Notes: generated by a model not told the origin, from the letters alone. Numbered from the stretch's first letter, positions 42,571 through 51,044 are shown. The stretch: 64,000 nt of DNA from Paenibacillus faecalis (GCF_900289175.1 NZ_LT985747.1:3837036-3901035), one strand, 5' to 3'. Numbers and translations: made by a program.

Positions 42571-42610
42571 GCTTTGAGGTTATTATCGCTCAAAACTACA
42601 CAATTATCAA
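42571..42610 (-). promoter_or_regulatory. Promoter and operator of the racemase-to-ROK operon
   Basis: On the minus strand TTGATA (42605-42610) and GATAAT (42582-42587) are 17 bases apart. An inverted repeat, GCTTTGAG (42571-42578) and CTCAAAAC (42589-42596), straddles the -10 box, where a repressor would block RNA polymerase. The likely repressor is the DeoR protein encoded in the operon. Confidence 0.6.
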
Positions 42611-42643
42611 TACCGAAAATCATTTTTTTCTTTTTAATAAAGC

Positions 42644-42689
42644 AAAAGGTCGAGTACAGGAGCGAATACGCCCTAGACTCAACCTTTTT
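42644..42689 (-). terminator. Terminator of the tubby-like gene
   Basis: AAAAGGT/ACCTTTT and GAGT/ACTC stems; on the minus strand the order is the gene, TTTTTATT region, hairpin, TTTTGC. Confidence 0.55.
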
Positions 42690-42696
42690 ATTGGAA

Positions 42697-43209
42697 TTAT
42701 TTCTTCTTTAGCGATGAAACATAGTCAATGCCTATTAATAAAGAAACTGGTAATTCACTACTGTAAATGGTTATTTCTTTTTTTCGTGATAAATCCATAA
42801 GTTTGTGATCTATAACCGCAATAACGTTTTTTTCTTCGTCTTGAATTAAAGTTTGTGTTTGTAACGCCTTATCAAGATAGTAAAATTTTTTGCCCTTGAT
42901 CGTGATTTCTTTCGAATCTCCCATTTCGATTTTCTTGATATTCATCAATGTACCTATGATTAAACCATCTTCAAATATAGACCATTTATTTTTTGTCCAA
43001 TGAAAATGCTCCTTAATCAAATATTCTTGTCCATCTTGTAATGCTTTTACATGAACCTCCCATCCTGTAATAAACATTTCTGTTAAAGTATGCAGTAAAT
43101 TGGGGAAGTATCTTTGCACTTTAGCCCTAACAATACCTTGCTCATCATGGACTTCAAATGGCTTTCTAGCCCCTTTCATGAAGGGTACTATGTAACTGTA
43201 TTTCTGCAT
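42697..43209 (-). CDS. Tubby C-terminal-domain-like protein (YxjI/LURP-one-like)
   Basis: 170 aa. A single small domain made of beta strands: YSYIVPFMKGARKPFEVHDEQ, AKVQRYF, WSIFEDGLIIGTL, KEITIKGKKFYYL, and a C-terminal hydrophobic helix (LPVSLLIGIDYVSSL). This matches the tubby-like/scramblase-like proteins found in Bacillus; their role is not known, possibly membrane association. Codon use is more AT-rich than the genes on either side, suggesting a different history. AAGGGGG lies upstream of the ATG; it forms a single-gene unit. Confidence 0.65.
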   Translation of the reverse strand: MQKYSYIVPFMKGARKPFEVHDEQGIVRAKVQRYFPNLLHTLTEMFITGWEVHVKALQDGQEYLIKEHFHWTKNKWSIFEDGLIIGTLMNIKKIEMGDSKEITIKGKKFYYLDKALQTQTLIQDEEKNVIAVIDHKLMDLSRKKEITIYSSELPVSLLIGIDYVSSLKKK

Positions 43210-43326
43210 TTACAACCCCCTTAATATTACAACACTATAGTTTTCATTTAAGAAAATCATACTTTCAATATATTAATAAAGAAACCCCATGAGACAATCT
43301 CTGGGGTCTGATGTTTGGGAACGATA

Positions 43327-44136
43327 TTAAATTCCTGGAATAGCGTTTCGTTTATGTGCTGTTTTACGGTAAAAGTTCTCCAGCTTCTCGCGGACGTCAG
43401 AAGCGACCTCTTTCCCTTCGAGATAATCGCTGTTATCCTCATAGCTGATCCCGAGCTCTTTCTCGTCACTTTGGCCTTCCCATAGGCCTGCTGTAGGCAC
43501 TTTATCGAGCACTGCCTGCGGCACGCCCAAGTAAGAACCGATCTGACGAATCTGACGTTTATTAAGCGTGCTAAGCGGCGTAATATCAACAGCGCCGTCT
43601 CCCCACTTCGTATAAAAGCCTGTGATCGCTTCCGAGGCATGGTCCGTCCCTACAACAAGCAGATTTTGTTCAAATGACAATGCGTATTGTATAACCATCC
43701 GGATTCTGGCCTTTACATTTCCCTTCCCAGGAATGCTGATGTGCTTGTTGACACCGATGTTCTTCAATCCATGTTCCACTTCAAGCGCAACCTCATCCAC
43801 GGCATCCTCGATGTTGGTTTCCACCGTATACTTCAGATTAAACGCTCTCGCCGTTTCATAGCTGTGCTCAATATCGGATTGTGTACCATACGGTTGAAAT
43901 ACGCCCAAAGTTTTATACTCCTTGCCAAGTTCCTCTGTAAGCTCATCTGTAGCCAGCTTGCAGAGCCCAGCAGCCACAGCACTGTCCAGTCCACCGCTAA
44001 TCGCAATCAAAAGACCGGCTGCTCCCGAATCCTTAACATATGATTTTAAAAAATCAACCCGTTTTCTTACTTCCTGCTCTACATTAATAGAAGGTTTCAC
44101 ACCTAATTCGGCAATGATTTGTTCCTGTAGACTCAT
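43327..44136 (-). CDS. nadE: NH3-dependent NAD+ synthetase
   Basis: 269 aa from the ATG at 44136 (GAAAGGAG upstream). It makes NAD from deamido-NAD, ATP and ammonia. The ATP pyrophosphatase loop is LIAISGGLDSAVAAGL; GTDHASEAITGFYTKWGDGAVDITPLSTLNKRQ (in parts) is the strongly conserved core, and VPTAGLWEGQSDEKELGISY closes the site. There is no N-terminal glutaminase domain, so it is the small bacterial form. A terminator separates it from brxB upstream. Confidence 0.96.
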   Translation of the reverse strand: MSLQEQIIAELGVKPSINVEQEVRKRVDFLKSYVKDSGAAGLLIAISGGLDSAVAAGLCKLATDELTEELGKEYKTLGVFQPYGTQSDIEHSYETARAFNLKYTVETNIEDAVDEVALEVEHGLKNIGVNKHISIPGKGNVKARIRMVIQYALSFEQNLLVVGTDHASEAITGFYTKWGDGAVDITPLSTLNKRQIRQIGSYLGVPQAVLDKVPTAGLWEGQSDEKELGISYEDNSDYLEGKEVASDVREKLENFYRKTAHKRNAIPGI

Positions 44137-44182
44137 GTCCAGAACTCCTTTCAATATGAACATCCCCGGGTGAAACATAAAA

Positions 44183-44221
44183 GACCCCGCGGCTTCGGAT
44201 ATCGCCGAATGCTCCGGGGCC
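44183..44221 (-). terminator. Terminator of brxB
   Basis: ACCCCG/CGGGGCC outer stem and TTCGG/CCGAA inner stem; on the minus strand a TCTTTTATG tail follows. Confidence 0.8.
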
Positions 44222-44237
44222 TAATAATTACTGGCGT

Positions 44238-44672
44238 TTATCGACAGTAACGATCAAACGCATCCGTGAGATCGGCTGCAATCTCTTCAGCAGAACGATC
44301 CTCGACTTGATGACGCTCGATAAAATGAACCAGTTCTCCATCCTTCATTAAAGCAATGGAAGGTGAAGAAGGCGGATAAGGCGCGAAATATTCACGTGCT
44401 TTCGCAGTTGCTTCCTTATCCTGACCGGCAAAAACCGTGAACAGATGATCCGGCTTCGCTTCATGCTGAAGCGCAAGGGCTACACCCGGACGAGCTTGAC
44501 CTGCCGCACAGCCGCAAACCGAATTGACAACAACAAGGGTCGTGCCCTTCGCCGTTGGCAACTGCTCTTCCACTTCTTCTGGGGTCTTCAATTCCCGAAT
44601 CCCCAGTTCTGTCAGTTCATCCCGCATCGGTTGAACCATATCACGCATATATCGGTCAAAAGACATACCCAT
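44238..44672 (-). CDS. brxB: Bacilliredoxin BrxA/BrxB family
   Basis: 144 aa, full length. The active-site Cys-Gly-Cys is in VVVNSVCGCAAGQARPG, preceded by the helix DRYMRDMVQPMRDELTELG and followed by FAGQDKEATAKAREYF and PSSPSIALMKDGELVHFIERHQ. It removes bacillithiol from proteins after oxidative stress. The choice between BrxA and BrxB is uncertain. It is a single gene with its own terminator. Confidence 0.93.
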   Translation of the reverse strand: MGMSFDRYMRDMVQPMRDELTELGIRELKTPEEVEEQLPTAKGTTLVVVNSVCGCAAGQARPGVALALQHEAKPDHLFTVFAGQDKEATAKAREYFAPYPPSSPSIALMKDGELVHFIERHQVEDRSAEEIAADLTDAFDRYCR

Positions 44673-44771
44673 GTTGCTTTCACTCCTTATATAAACAAAT
44701 TATTAAAAAATATAACAGCTTTTCGCTATTATATATTATACAATTCCGATGGGTGAAAGCAAGATAAGCAT

Positions 44772-44812
44772 AAAAACAGGACGACCTCCTGTAATGGAAT
44801 TGACGCCCTGTT
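44772..44812 (-). terminator. Terminator of the 41-aa gene
   Basis: AACAGGACG/CGCCCTGTT stem with one wobble pair; on the minus strand it is followed by TTTTTATG. Confidence 0.7.
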
Positions 44813-44835
44813 CTTCTTATTTATCAGTTGTCATT

Positions 44836-44961
44836 CTAGGTGGAAGGATGGTTAATACCATCCAGCTTTTTATCTTTAATCGGTTCATCTTTACGCTGCT
44901 TATTCTCATGCTTTTGTTGTTCCTGCTGTCTGGAATCATTCTTGTTCATACCATTGTTCAT
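44836..44961 (-). CDS. Small hydrophilic protein, 41 aa
   Basis: Starts at the ATG at 44961, with a near-ideal AAAGGAGGG 6 bases upstream. The protein is almost all charged and polar residues (MNKNDSRQQEQQKHENKQRKDEPIKDKK, in parts), with no hydrophobic core, so it is probably disordered. It lies 34 bases after the sensor kinase on the same strand and has its own terminator. The family is not recognised; it recalls small spore-associated proteins in composition only. Confidence 0.65.
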   Translation of the reverse strand: MNNGMNKNDSRQQEQQKHENKQRKDEPIKDKKLDGINHPST

Positions 44962-44995
44962 ACTACGCCCTCCTTTGTCCGATATTCTCACCTTA

Positions 44996-46693
44996 TTATG
45001 GCTTGGGCAATCCTTCTTTATCCGCCTCGGCAACCGGAAAGGAAACGGTAAAGACCGTCCCCTTCCCCATCTCCGAATGTACAGAAATGTTGCTGTGATG
45101 ACGCTGTACGATACTCAAGCAAAGAGCTAGGCCCAACCCTGTTCCTTTGCTCTTCGTCGTAAAAAAAGGTTCGAACAGTCGAGTCAGCTTATCTTCAGGA
45201 ATGCCAGGCCCTGTATCTTTAACATGCAGCTCAATATGTTCTCCAGCCAAACTTGTCTCGATAGTCAGCACTCCCTTATCCTCCATAGCTTCCATCGCAT
45301 TACGGGAAAGATTCAAGATCAGCTGTTTCATCTCTTTAGAGTTGAGGTGCAGGTTCGGAACATTGCTGCCAAGCCTCAGATCAATGCTCTGTCCCCGAAG
45401 ATTAGCATCTGCCCATAACAAAGGACTTAGCTCGTGAATGATATCATGGAGATGACATTCCTCTTTTTCAACAATTCGAGTCTGAGCCAGAGATAGGAAA
45501 TCACTAATAATTCCGTTGGCACGATCCAGCTCCTCCATCACAATCCGGTAGTAATGATCGAGCGAATCCGGGCTTTTCTCTTTCATTAGTTGAAGAAATC
45601 CTCTTACTACAGCCATAGGATTCCGGATTTCATGCGTAATGCTTGCAGCCATTTGACCGACCATGCTGAGCCGCTCGATATTGATCAATTCACTCTTCAG
45701 CTTCTCGATTTCAGTAATGTCATGAATAATCGCAACTGCACCTTCGATCTGCTGTGTTTCCTCATTAAAGAGCGGAAATGTCCCTGTGGAATATATATTC
45801 GTATCATTGCGTATCACTTCTTCATTGGATTGAATGCCTTGAAGTGCTTCAAGAACCCTGTGTTTTAGGAAGTCTTGCTCCATCGATCCTTTAATAATCT
45901 CGTCAAAGGCACGGCCGATCAATTCTTCCGTATGAGCTTGAGGACAGCTTCTCTTGTAGTTCATTTCCAACTGTTTGTTCAGCATAGCGATATTCCCTTT
46001 TTTATCAACCACAGCCATTCCCAAAGGTATCATGTCAATAAATTGTTGAAGCCATGTTTTTTCTGTTTCGGACTTTGCTGGCGTATGAATAAACAACCGT
46101 TTATACACGAATTCAATAAAATAGACAAGAAGTGCCCCATTAAAAATACTAAAAAGAACATATAAAAGCGTAATTAAAATTGTTTCTGAATCATACGACG
46201 CGTTAAAAACTTTATTTTCTAAAATAGGGGAAACTAAGATGATCATCAAGGCAGGTATAAGTCCAATCCAGAGACATCCGATTTTCTCCATCACAGAGCT
46301 TCGTTTAAACCGAGAAGAAAGGAAGAATAGAAGAGGATACACAGGAAGCCCTGTATACAGTATCATTCCGGATAAGGAAAATCCGTTAATAAGCCCGTGA
46401 CTAACCATATAAAGAAGTGAAAGTAGGCAGCCAGCCGTTCTGCCGCCATATAAAATACCTACAAACAGCGGCAAAATACCGAGATTAATCGGGATCATAC
46501 CATTATAAACGGAGGACAGCCCAAAACAGAACAACATGCTTATCGCACAGGTTATTACGACCAGATTCCGGTATTGCTGTCGATCGTCCGTTCCATGTGA
46601 CTTGAGATGATTACTGAAGAAGAGCGGAATCTGAAAAGTAAACAAACCGGACAGCATAATTTGCAGCAAAATGTCCTTCATTGCAGTTAACAC
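44996..46693 (-). CDS. Membrane sensor histidine kinase (sporulation-kinase type)
   Basis: 565 aa from the GTG at 46693 behind GAGGTG. Six or so membrane segments fill residues 8-200 (a 5TM-LYT-like sensor), then a PAS domain (about 212-330, AVVDKKGNIAMLNKQLE and VAIIHDITEIEKL), the HisKA helix pair with phosphorylated His354 in ITHEIRNPM, and an ATPase domain with LILNLSRNAMEAMED (N box), VKDTGPGIPEDKL and FFTTKSKGTGLGLAL (G boxes). The order is that of KinB/KinA-like kinases feeding Spo0F. There is no response regulator gene beside it, so it is an orphan kinase. Confidence 0.92.
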   Translation of the reverse strand: MLTAMKDILLQIMLSGLFTFQIPLFFSNHLKSHGTDDRQQYRNLVVITCAISMLFCFGLSSVYNGMIPINLGILPLFVGILYGGRTAGCLLSLLYMVSHGLINGFSLSGMILYTGLPVYPLLFFLSSRFKRSSVMEKIGCLWIGLIPALMIILVSPILENKVFNASYDSETILITLLYVLFSIFNGALLVYFIEFVYKRLFIHTPAKSETEKTWLQQFIDMIPLGMAVVDKKGNIAMLNKQLEMNYKRSCPQAHTEELIGRAFDEIIKGSMEQDFLKHRVLEALQGIQSNEEVIRNDTNIYSTGTFPLFNEETQQIEGAVAIIHDITEIEKLKSELINIERLSMVGQMAASITHEIRNPMAVVRGFLQLMKEKSPDSLDHYYRIVMEELDRANGIISDFLSLAQTRIVEKEECHLHDIIHELSPLLWADANLRGQSIDLRLGSNVPNLHLNSKEMKQLILNLSRNAMEAMEDKGVLTIETSLAGEHIELHVKDTGPGIPEDKLTRLFEPFFTTKSKGTGLGLALCLSIVQRHHSNISVHSEMGKGTVFTVSFPVAEADKEGLPKP

Positions 46694-46825
46694 AATGCGT
46701 CATCACCTCAATTGATGTGTGCCTCTGTTATTGTTGATTAAATCACAAGCGACATTAAATTACAATACTTGTAAAATCCTGTGGAAAAGAAATGAACCCT
46801 AGCAGATTACGGCGAGACTTAAGGG

Positions 46826-46860
46826 TTGGGCTATAAGGTAAATACGTTTATAATAAACGT
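46826..46860 (+). promoter_or_regulatory. Promoter with inverted repeat before the flavoprotein gene
   Basis: TTGGGC (46826-46831) and TATAAT (46849-46854) are 17 bases apart. A perfect inverted repeat, ACGTTTA-TAA-TAAACGT (46844-46860), covers the -10 box and could bind a repressor. Confidence 0.6.
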
Positions 46861-46901
46861 TATGTATTCATGAATTACCCCCAAAGGAGCTATGAACAAA
46901 C

Positions 46902-48179
46902 ATGTCACATTATGATGTTATTGTTGTAGGGGGAGGTCCCTCCGGGCTTATGGCTTGTATAGCTGCTGCGGAGAGGGGAGCATCCGTCCTGCTGGTTGAT
47001 AAAGGAGATAAATTGGGACGCAAGCTGGGCATTTCCGGGGGCGGACGCTGCAATGTTACCAACGCCAAAGACATCGATGAGCTCATTGCCCACATTCCGG
47101 GAAACGGACGCTTCTTGTATAGTTCGTTCCAGCACTGGAACAATCGGGATATTATGGCCTTCTTCGAAGGACTTGGCATCGCCTTGAAAGAGGAGGACAA
47201 CGGCCGAATGTTCCCGGTTTCGGACAAGGCATCAAGCGTAGTGAATGCACTGGTTGGCAGGGTAAAAGAGCTGGGCACGAAAATCATAACTAATAGTCCT
47301 GTGGAACGAATTATTTATAAAGATGGAAAAACCGCCGGGATTGAACTAAAATCAGGAGCTACGCATACATCCCCCTGCGTCATCATCGCGACCGGAGGAC
47401 AATCTGTTCCGCAAACCGGGTCCACTGGAGACGGTTATCCCTGGGCTGCTGCAGCGGGACATACGATTACAGAACGGTATCCAACAGAAGTGCCGATTGT
47501 TTCCACCGAAACCTGGATCGCTTCTAAAGAGCTTCAGGGGCTTTCGCTTCGGGATGTCGAACTGTCTGTCTGGAATCCGAAGGGCAAAAGAGTTATCGCA
47601 CACAGAGGGGACATGCTGTTTACACATTTCGGTGTTTCAGGACCGATTGCACTGCGCTGCAGCCAGTTTATTCGCCAGGTCCAACGAAAGTTCGACACTG
47701 TCAACGTCGATCTTGCGATTGATCTTTTCCCGGACCTTTCAATTGGCGCTGTTGAGTCCGAGTTGAGGCATCGATTGGAACAAGAACCGAGAAAAGCAGT
47801 TAAAAATGCTATAAAAGGCTGGATTCCCGAGCGGATGATTCCCCTTCTGCTATCCAAAGCCGGAATTGACGGGGATACGATCTGCAGCGGAATACCGAAA
47901 GCATCCATCTCTGCCTTCGCTTCTATCCTGAAAAAATTTGTTTTCCGAGCCTGCGGTACACGTTCGCTGAAAGAGGCGTTCGTCACGGGGGGAGGGGTGA
48001 GTCTGAAGGAGATTCAACCCAAAACGATGGAATCCAAGTTGATGCCGGGGCTTTTCTTCTGCGGCGAAGTGATGGACATCCATGGATATACAGGCGGATA
48101 CAATATTACAGCTGCATTCTCCACCGGTTATACAGCAGGAAAACATGCCGCAGAGCTGGCAGCGACTTTTCGGAACTAA
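46902..48179 (+). CDS. NAD(P)/FAD-dependent oxidoreductase, HI0933/YtfP family
   Basis: 425 aa. The FAD-binding start is VIVVGGGPSGLMACIAAAERGASVLLVDKG, with the family motifs GRKLGISGGGRCNVTN, GRMFPVSDKASSVV, VIIATGGQSVPQTGSTGDGY, and the C-terminal GGVSLKEIQPKTMESKLMPGLFFCGEVMDIHGYTGGYNI (each read in parts). AAAGGAG lies upstream. The flavoprotein family has no settled substrate, although relatives act on bile acid intermediates. Convergent with ecsB, separated by a double hairpin. Confidence 0.9.
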   Translation: MSHYDVIVVGGGPSGLMACIAAAERGASVLLVDKGDKLGRKLGISGGGRCNVTNAKDIDELIAHIPGNGRFLYSSFQHWNNRDIMAFFEGLGIALKEEDNGRMFPVSDKASSVVNALVGRVKELGTKIITNSPVERIIYKDGKTAGIELKSGATHTSPCVIIATGGQSVPQTGSTGDGYPWAAAAGHTITERYPTEVPIVSTETWIASKELQGLSLRDVELSVWNPKGKRVIAHRGDMLFTHFGVSGPIALRCSQFIRQVQRKFDTVNVDLAIDLFPDLSIGAVESELRHRLEQEPRKAVKNAIKGWIPERMIPLLLSKAGIDGDTICSGIPKASISAFASILKKFVFRACGTRSLKEAFVTGGGVSLKEIQPKTMESKLMPGLFFCGEVMDIHGYTGGYNITAAFSTGYTAGKHAAELAATFRN

Positions 48180-48185
48180 CCGCAA

Positions 48186-48251
48186 AAAGAAATCGCCCTT
48201 TTCGATCAAATGGAGGTATTATACCACCATTCATCAAGGAGCGATTTCTTT
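48186..48251. terminator. Long bidirectional hairpin between convergent genes
   Basis: AAAGAAATCGC (48186-48196) pairs perfectly with GCGATTTCTTT (48241-48251). Inside is a second stem ATGG/CCAT and GGTAT/ATACC. Confidence 0.75.
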
Positions 48252-48266
48252 GTATTTTCCAATAAC

Positions 48267-49541
48267 CTAATCTTTCCGCTTTTGGGGTGGACGCGAAAAC
48301 AGCACCGGGACCGAATAAGAACATATAAGAGCCAACGGCGCCGCCGCCAGCAGCCCAATTCCAACAGGCCATAGCGTTAAAGCAAAAGCGAGCGAAATGA
48401 GCAAAGCCGGAAGCAGCATTAAAGTGCGAACAGCGAGAAGGCCCGCCGACATCTGCTGTGCGCTGCTAAACGGAAGAACCAGCGAGAACTCCGCTTCAGC
48501 AAAAGCGGTCCATTTCATATGCAGCAAATAACTTACAAGAAGCATCAAAGCCCCATACACAATCACTTTGACAACACCAGGCGGGAACAAAACAGCCGGA
48601 ATAGCTGCCGCAGTAAGCTGGACATAAAGCAAAAGGTTTTCCCGATTTCGAAGAAAGGCTTTTACGCCCGCTCCAGCAAAACGTTTATCCGGGGCACTTG
48701 ATCGATAAATTCTGCGGGATTTGCGGAACAACCATGATTTGCTTCGTGTTCTGGGAGGTTTGCCTACAGCCTGAGCAAGCACTTTGTCCGTTAGCCGCAT
48801 GCGTATGCGTGCATCCTCCTGTACATCAGCAGTAAAGGTCCCCACCATAGACAGACGAGTCCGCATGAGGAAGACAGCCGTGAGCATTAAGAGCAGTCCG
48901 GTTACCATAGCGGATATTGGCATCCCCGGCAGAAACATAAGGATCGCCAAGAAAATGACATAGGACAATGCTCTCAGCAGCAGTGAAAACAGTCCTTTTA
49001 GAAAACCTCGAAACCGGACCCGGATGTTATGAATCAGCAAGTTGGTACACCATGAGCTTCCTGCCGCCAGCACTCCCCACGAAAATAAAGTCCAAGCATC
49101 AAGCCCGAATCCCCGATACAGAAAAGGCAGGGTGATCATTACAAACATCAAGCCTTTAAGCGTGTTTACTGTGATGCTGTAAATCATGCCCCTTGCCATC
49201 AGTCCTCTCATCCAACGAGACTGCTGCCTTAGAAACAGCATGTCGCCTTCCTCGACAAAGAGCAGAACATGTCCTGAAAACATAAACAGCAATGCAGCCG
49301 CAGCGACCTGCCAAGGCATAAGCTCCAGCCAGGCCGGAGGCGGCGTAGTCCACTGCTCCATATAAAGTCCAGCGCCAAGAAGCAGACCCGGAATCAATAT
49401 ATACAGCATAACGGTCCAGTCAGCCACCGATTGTATAACGGAAAGCTGATACTTCCAATAGGTAAGCATTCTCCGTCTAAAAAGCTGGGCCGGATGAACA
49501 ATGCGCGATTTCCTACGGATTTCATTTCTCTTTTTCTCCAC
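48267..49541 (-). CDS. ecsB: ABC transporter permease EcsB
   Basis: 424 aa from the GTG at 49541 (AGGGAGGAG 5 bases upstream). Membrane segments come in pairs through the protein; the cytosolic N-terminus reads KKRNEIRRKSRIVHPAQLF. FGLDAWTLFSWGVLAAG and the central basic loop (KAFLRNRENLLLY) are typical of the EcsB family. It lies 14 bases after ecsA. In Bacillus, EcsAB affects secretion, competence and sporulation, and recently regulated proteolysis of signal fragments; the transported substrate is unknown. Confidence 0.85.
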   Translation of the reverse strand: MEKKRNEIRRKSRIVHPAQLFRRRMLTYWKYQLSVIQSVADWTVMLYILIPGLLLGAGLYMEQWTTPPPAWLELMPWQVAAAALLFMFSGHVLLFVEEGDMLFLRQQSRWMRGLMARGMIYSITVNTLKGLMFVMITLPFLYRGFGLDAWTLFSWGVLAAGSSWCTNLLIHNIRVRFRGFLKGLFSLLLRALSYVIFLAILMFLPGMPISAMVTGLLLMLTAVFLMRTRLSMVGTFTADVQEDARIRMRLTDKVLAQAVGKPPRTRSKSWLFRKSRRIYRSSAPDKRFAGAGVKAFLRNRENLLLYVQLTAAAIPAVLFPPGVVKVIVYGALMLLVSYLLHMKWTAFAEAEFSLVLPFSSAQQMSAGLLAVRTLMLLPALLISLAFALTLWPVGIGLLAAAPLALICSYSVPVLFSRPPQKRKD

Positions 49542-49555
49542 TTCGGCTCCTCCCT

Positions 49556-50281
49556 TCATGTAAGGACGTCGAAGCAATCAAACAAAGATCCCTCAGGCAA
49601 TCCGGCAGAGCTTCGAATATCGTCCAAACTTCCTTGAGAAGCAACGCGGCCGCCTGAAATGAGTACGAAGGAGTCGCAAATTTTTTCTGCAGTATCCAAA
49701 ACATGTGTTGACATTAAAATCCCTGCCCCCCGCCCTCTCTCCGTATCAAGCAGTTCCAGAAAGTCTTTGGTCGCACGCGGGTCAAGACCGATAAACGGCT
49801 CATCTACAATATAAATATCCGGCTGTGCCATAAATCCGATCATAAGCATCATTTTTTGCTTCATCCCTTTGGAAAATCCTCCAGGCAGCCCATGACGAAC
49901 ATGTTCCATATCAAACTGCTTCAATAAATGATTAGCTTGGTTCACAAAATGCTTATCCTCCAAACCAAACGCTGCCGCAGCAAGATCAAGATGCTCCCAA
50001 AGCGTCAGGTCTTCATAAAAAACCGGTTGTTCCGGTACATATGCGTATTTAGGCGGGTCTCCTGCAATCTCTACTTCAGCTTTTGCATCTTTGAGCAGAC
50101 CCATCACTGTCTTGATCGTCGTGCTCTTTCCTGCTCCATTAGGGCCAATCAAGCCGAGCAGTTCTCCTCTATATACTTGAAAATGCACATCATGGATTTG
50201 GGGGCGGCCCGGCTCATATCCGGCTTCCTCAATATCCACTTCCAGCACCGGCAGACTCTGCTGATTGTAACATTCCACCAT
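49556..50281 (-). CDS. ecsA: ABC transporter ATP-binding protein EcsA
   Basis: 241 aa from the ATG at 50281. Walker A is GPNGAGKS (46-53); the signature motif is PGGFSKGMKQKM, a slight variant of LSGGQ; Walker B is IYIVDEP; then DPRATKDF and the switch His in MSTHVLD. Together with EcsB it forms the exporter-like complex. A long spacer of 295 bases separates it from the divergent MarR gene, containing one inverted repeat close to the MarR start. Confidence 0.9.
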   Translation of the reverse strand: MVECYNQQSLPVLEVDIEEAGYEPGRPQIHDVHFQVYRGELLGLIGPNGAGKSTTIKTVMGLLKDAKAEVEIAGDPPKYAYVPEQPVFYEDLTLWEHLDLAAAAFGLEDKHFVNQANHLLKQFDMEHVRHGLPGGFSKGMKQKMMLMIGFMAQPDIYIVDEPFIGLDPRATKDFLELLDTERGRGAGILMSTHVLDTAEKICDSFVLISGGRVASQGSLDDIRSSAGLPEGSLFDCFDVLT

Positions 50282-50514
50282 TTTCTTCTCTCCTGCTATC
50301 ATTCAATTTATTCATAAATTGTTGATTCCTCTACTTCCCATAATTAGGGTCAATACCTATTATTACGAAGGAAAAACTAATCGGTTACAAGAACCCTTTC
50401 TATTTATCAAGTCGGCTCATGGCTGAGGTAAAGGGATAAATATGAACAGGAGTCCTTTTTATTTTTAAATACTAAAATAGAGTCTAATTGTGATAAATAA
50501 CATGTTTCTAATTC

Positions 50515-50533
50515 ATAGATTGGAGTAATCTAT
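50515..50533. promoter_or_regulatory. Candidate MarR operator
   Basis: ATAGATT-GGAGT-AATCTAT, perfect 7-bp arms, 43 bases upstream of the chosen MarR start. MarR proteins bind such palindromes near their own promoters. Confidence 0.5.
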
Positions 50534-50576
50534 ATTCAAAGAAATCTATGGCATGACCAAAAAGGCGGGAAGAAGC

Positions 50577-51044
50577 ATGATCTTATCACATGAACGCGAT
50601 ACACAGCTGTCACTGCATCTATATCGGGTTTTTGCCAAATCGTTTAAAAGTGTAAACGAGCACGCCGTAGCAGGCAGTAAAATCGAAGGTTTTAATCCTA
50701 CGGCTTTTGCGGTTATGGAAGTGCTTTATTACAAAGGGCCCCAACCCATTCAACAAATCGGTGCCAAGCTGCTGCTGCAAAGCGGAAATGTCACTTATGT
50801 TATCGACAAACTGGAAAGCAAAGGATTCCTGATTCGCAAGCCTTGTCCGAAGGACCGCAGAGTGATATATGCAGAACTGACTCCTAAAGGGGAAGCTCTG
50901 ATGAATGAACAATACCCTCAGTATGCAGAAAGAATTCATTTTGCGCTTAGCGGATTGTCTGAAGAAGAAAAGGATCAGATGATTTATCTTCTGAAAAGAC
51001 TTGGGAAACAGGCGGAGAAATTGGCTCCATTAGCACGTAAGTGA
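50577..51044 (+). CDS. MarR-family transcriptional regulator
   Basis: 155 aa from the ATG at 50577; an in-frame ATG at 50553 has no better ribosome binding site, so the choice is not certain. The winged helix covers about residues 40-105 (PIQQIGAKLLLQSGNVTYVIDKLESKGFLIRKPCPKDRRVIYAELT, read in parts). The text is close to OhrR/MhqR-like regulators. A single Cys (PCPKD) sits in the wing; the N-terminal sensor Cys of OhrR is absent. It converges with the MFS exporter gene, which it may regulate, although both have separate terminators. Confidence 0.88.
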   Translation: MILSHERDTQLSLHLYRVFAKSFKSVNEHAVAGSKIEGFNPTAFAVMEVLYYKGPQPIQQIGAKLLLQSGNVTYVIDKLESKGFLIRKPCPKDRRVIYAELTPKGEALMNEQYPQYAERIHFALSGLSEEEKDQMIYLLKRLGKQAEKLAPLARK

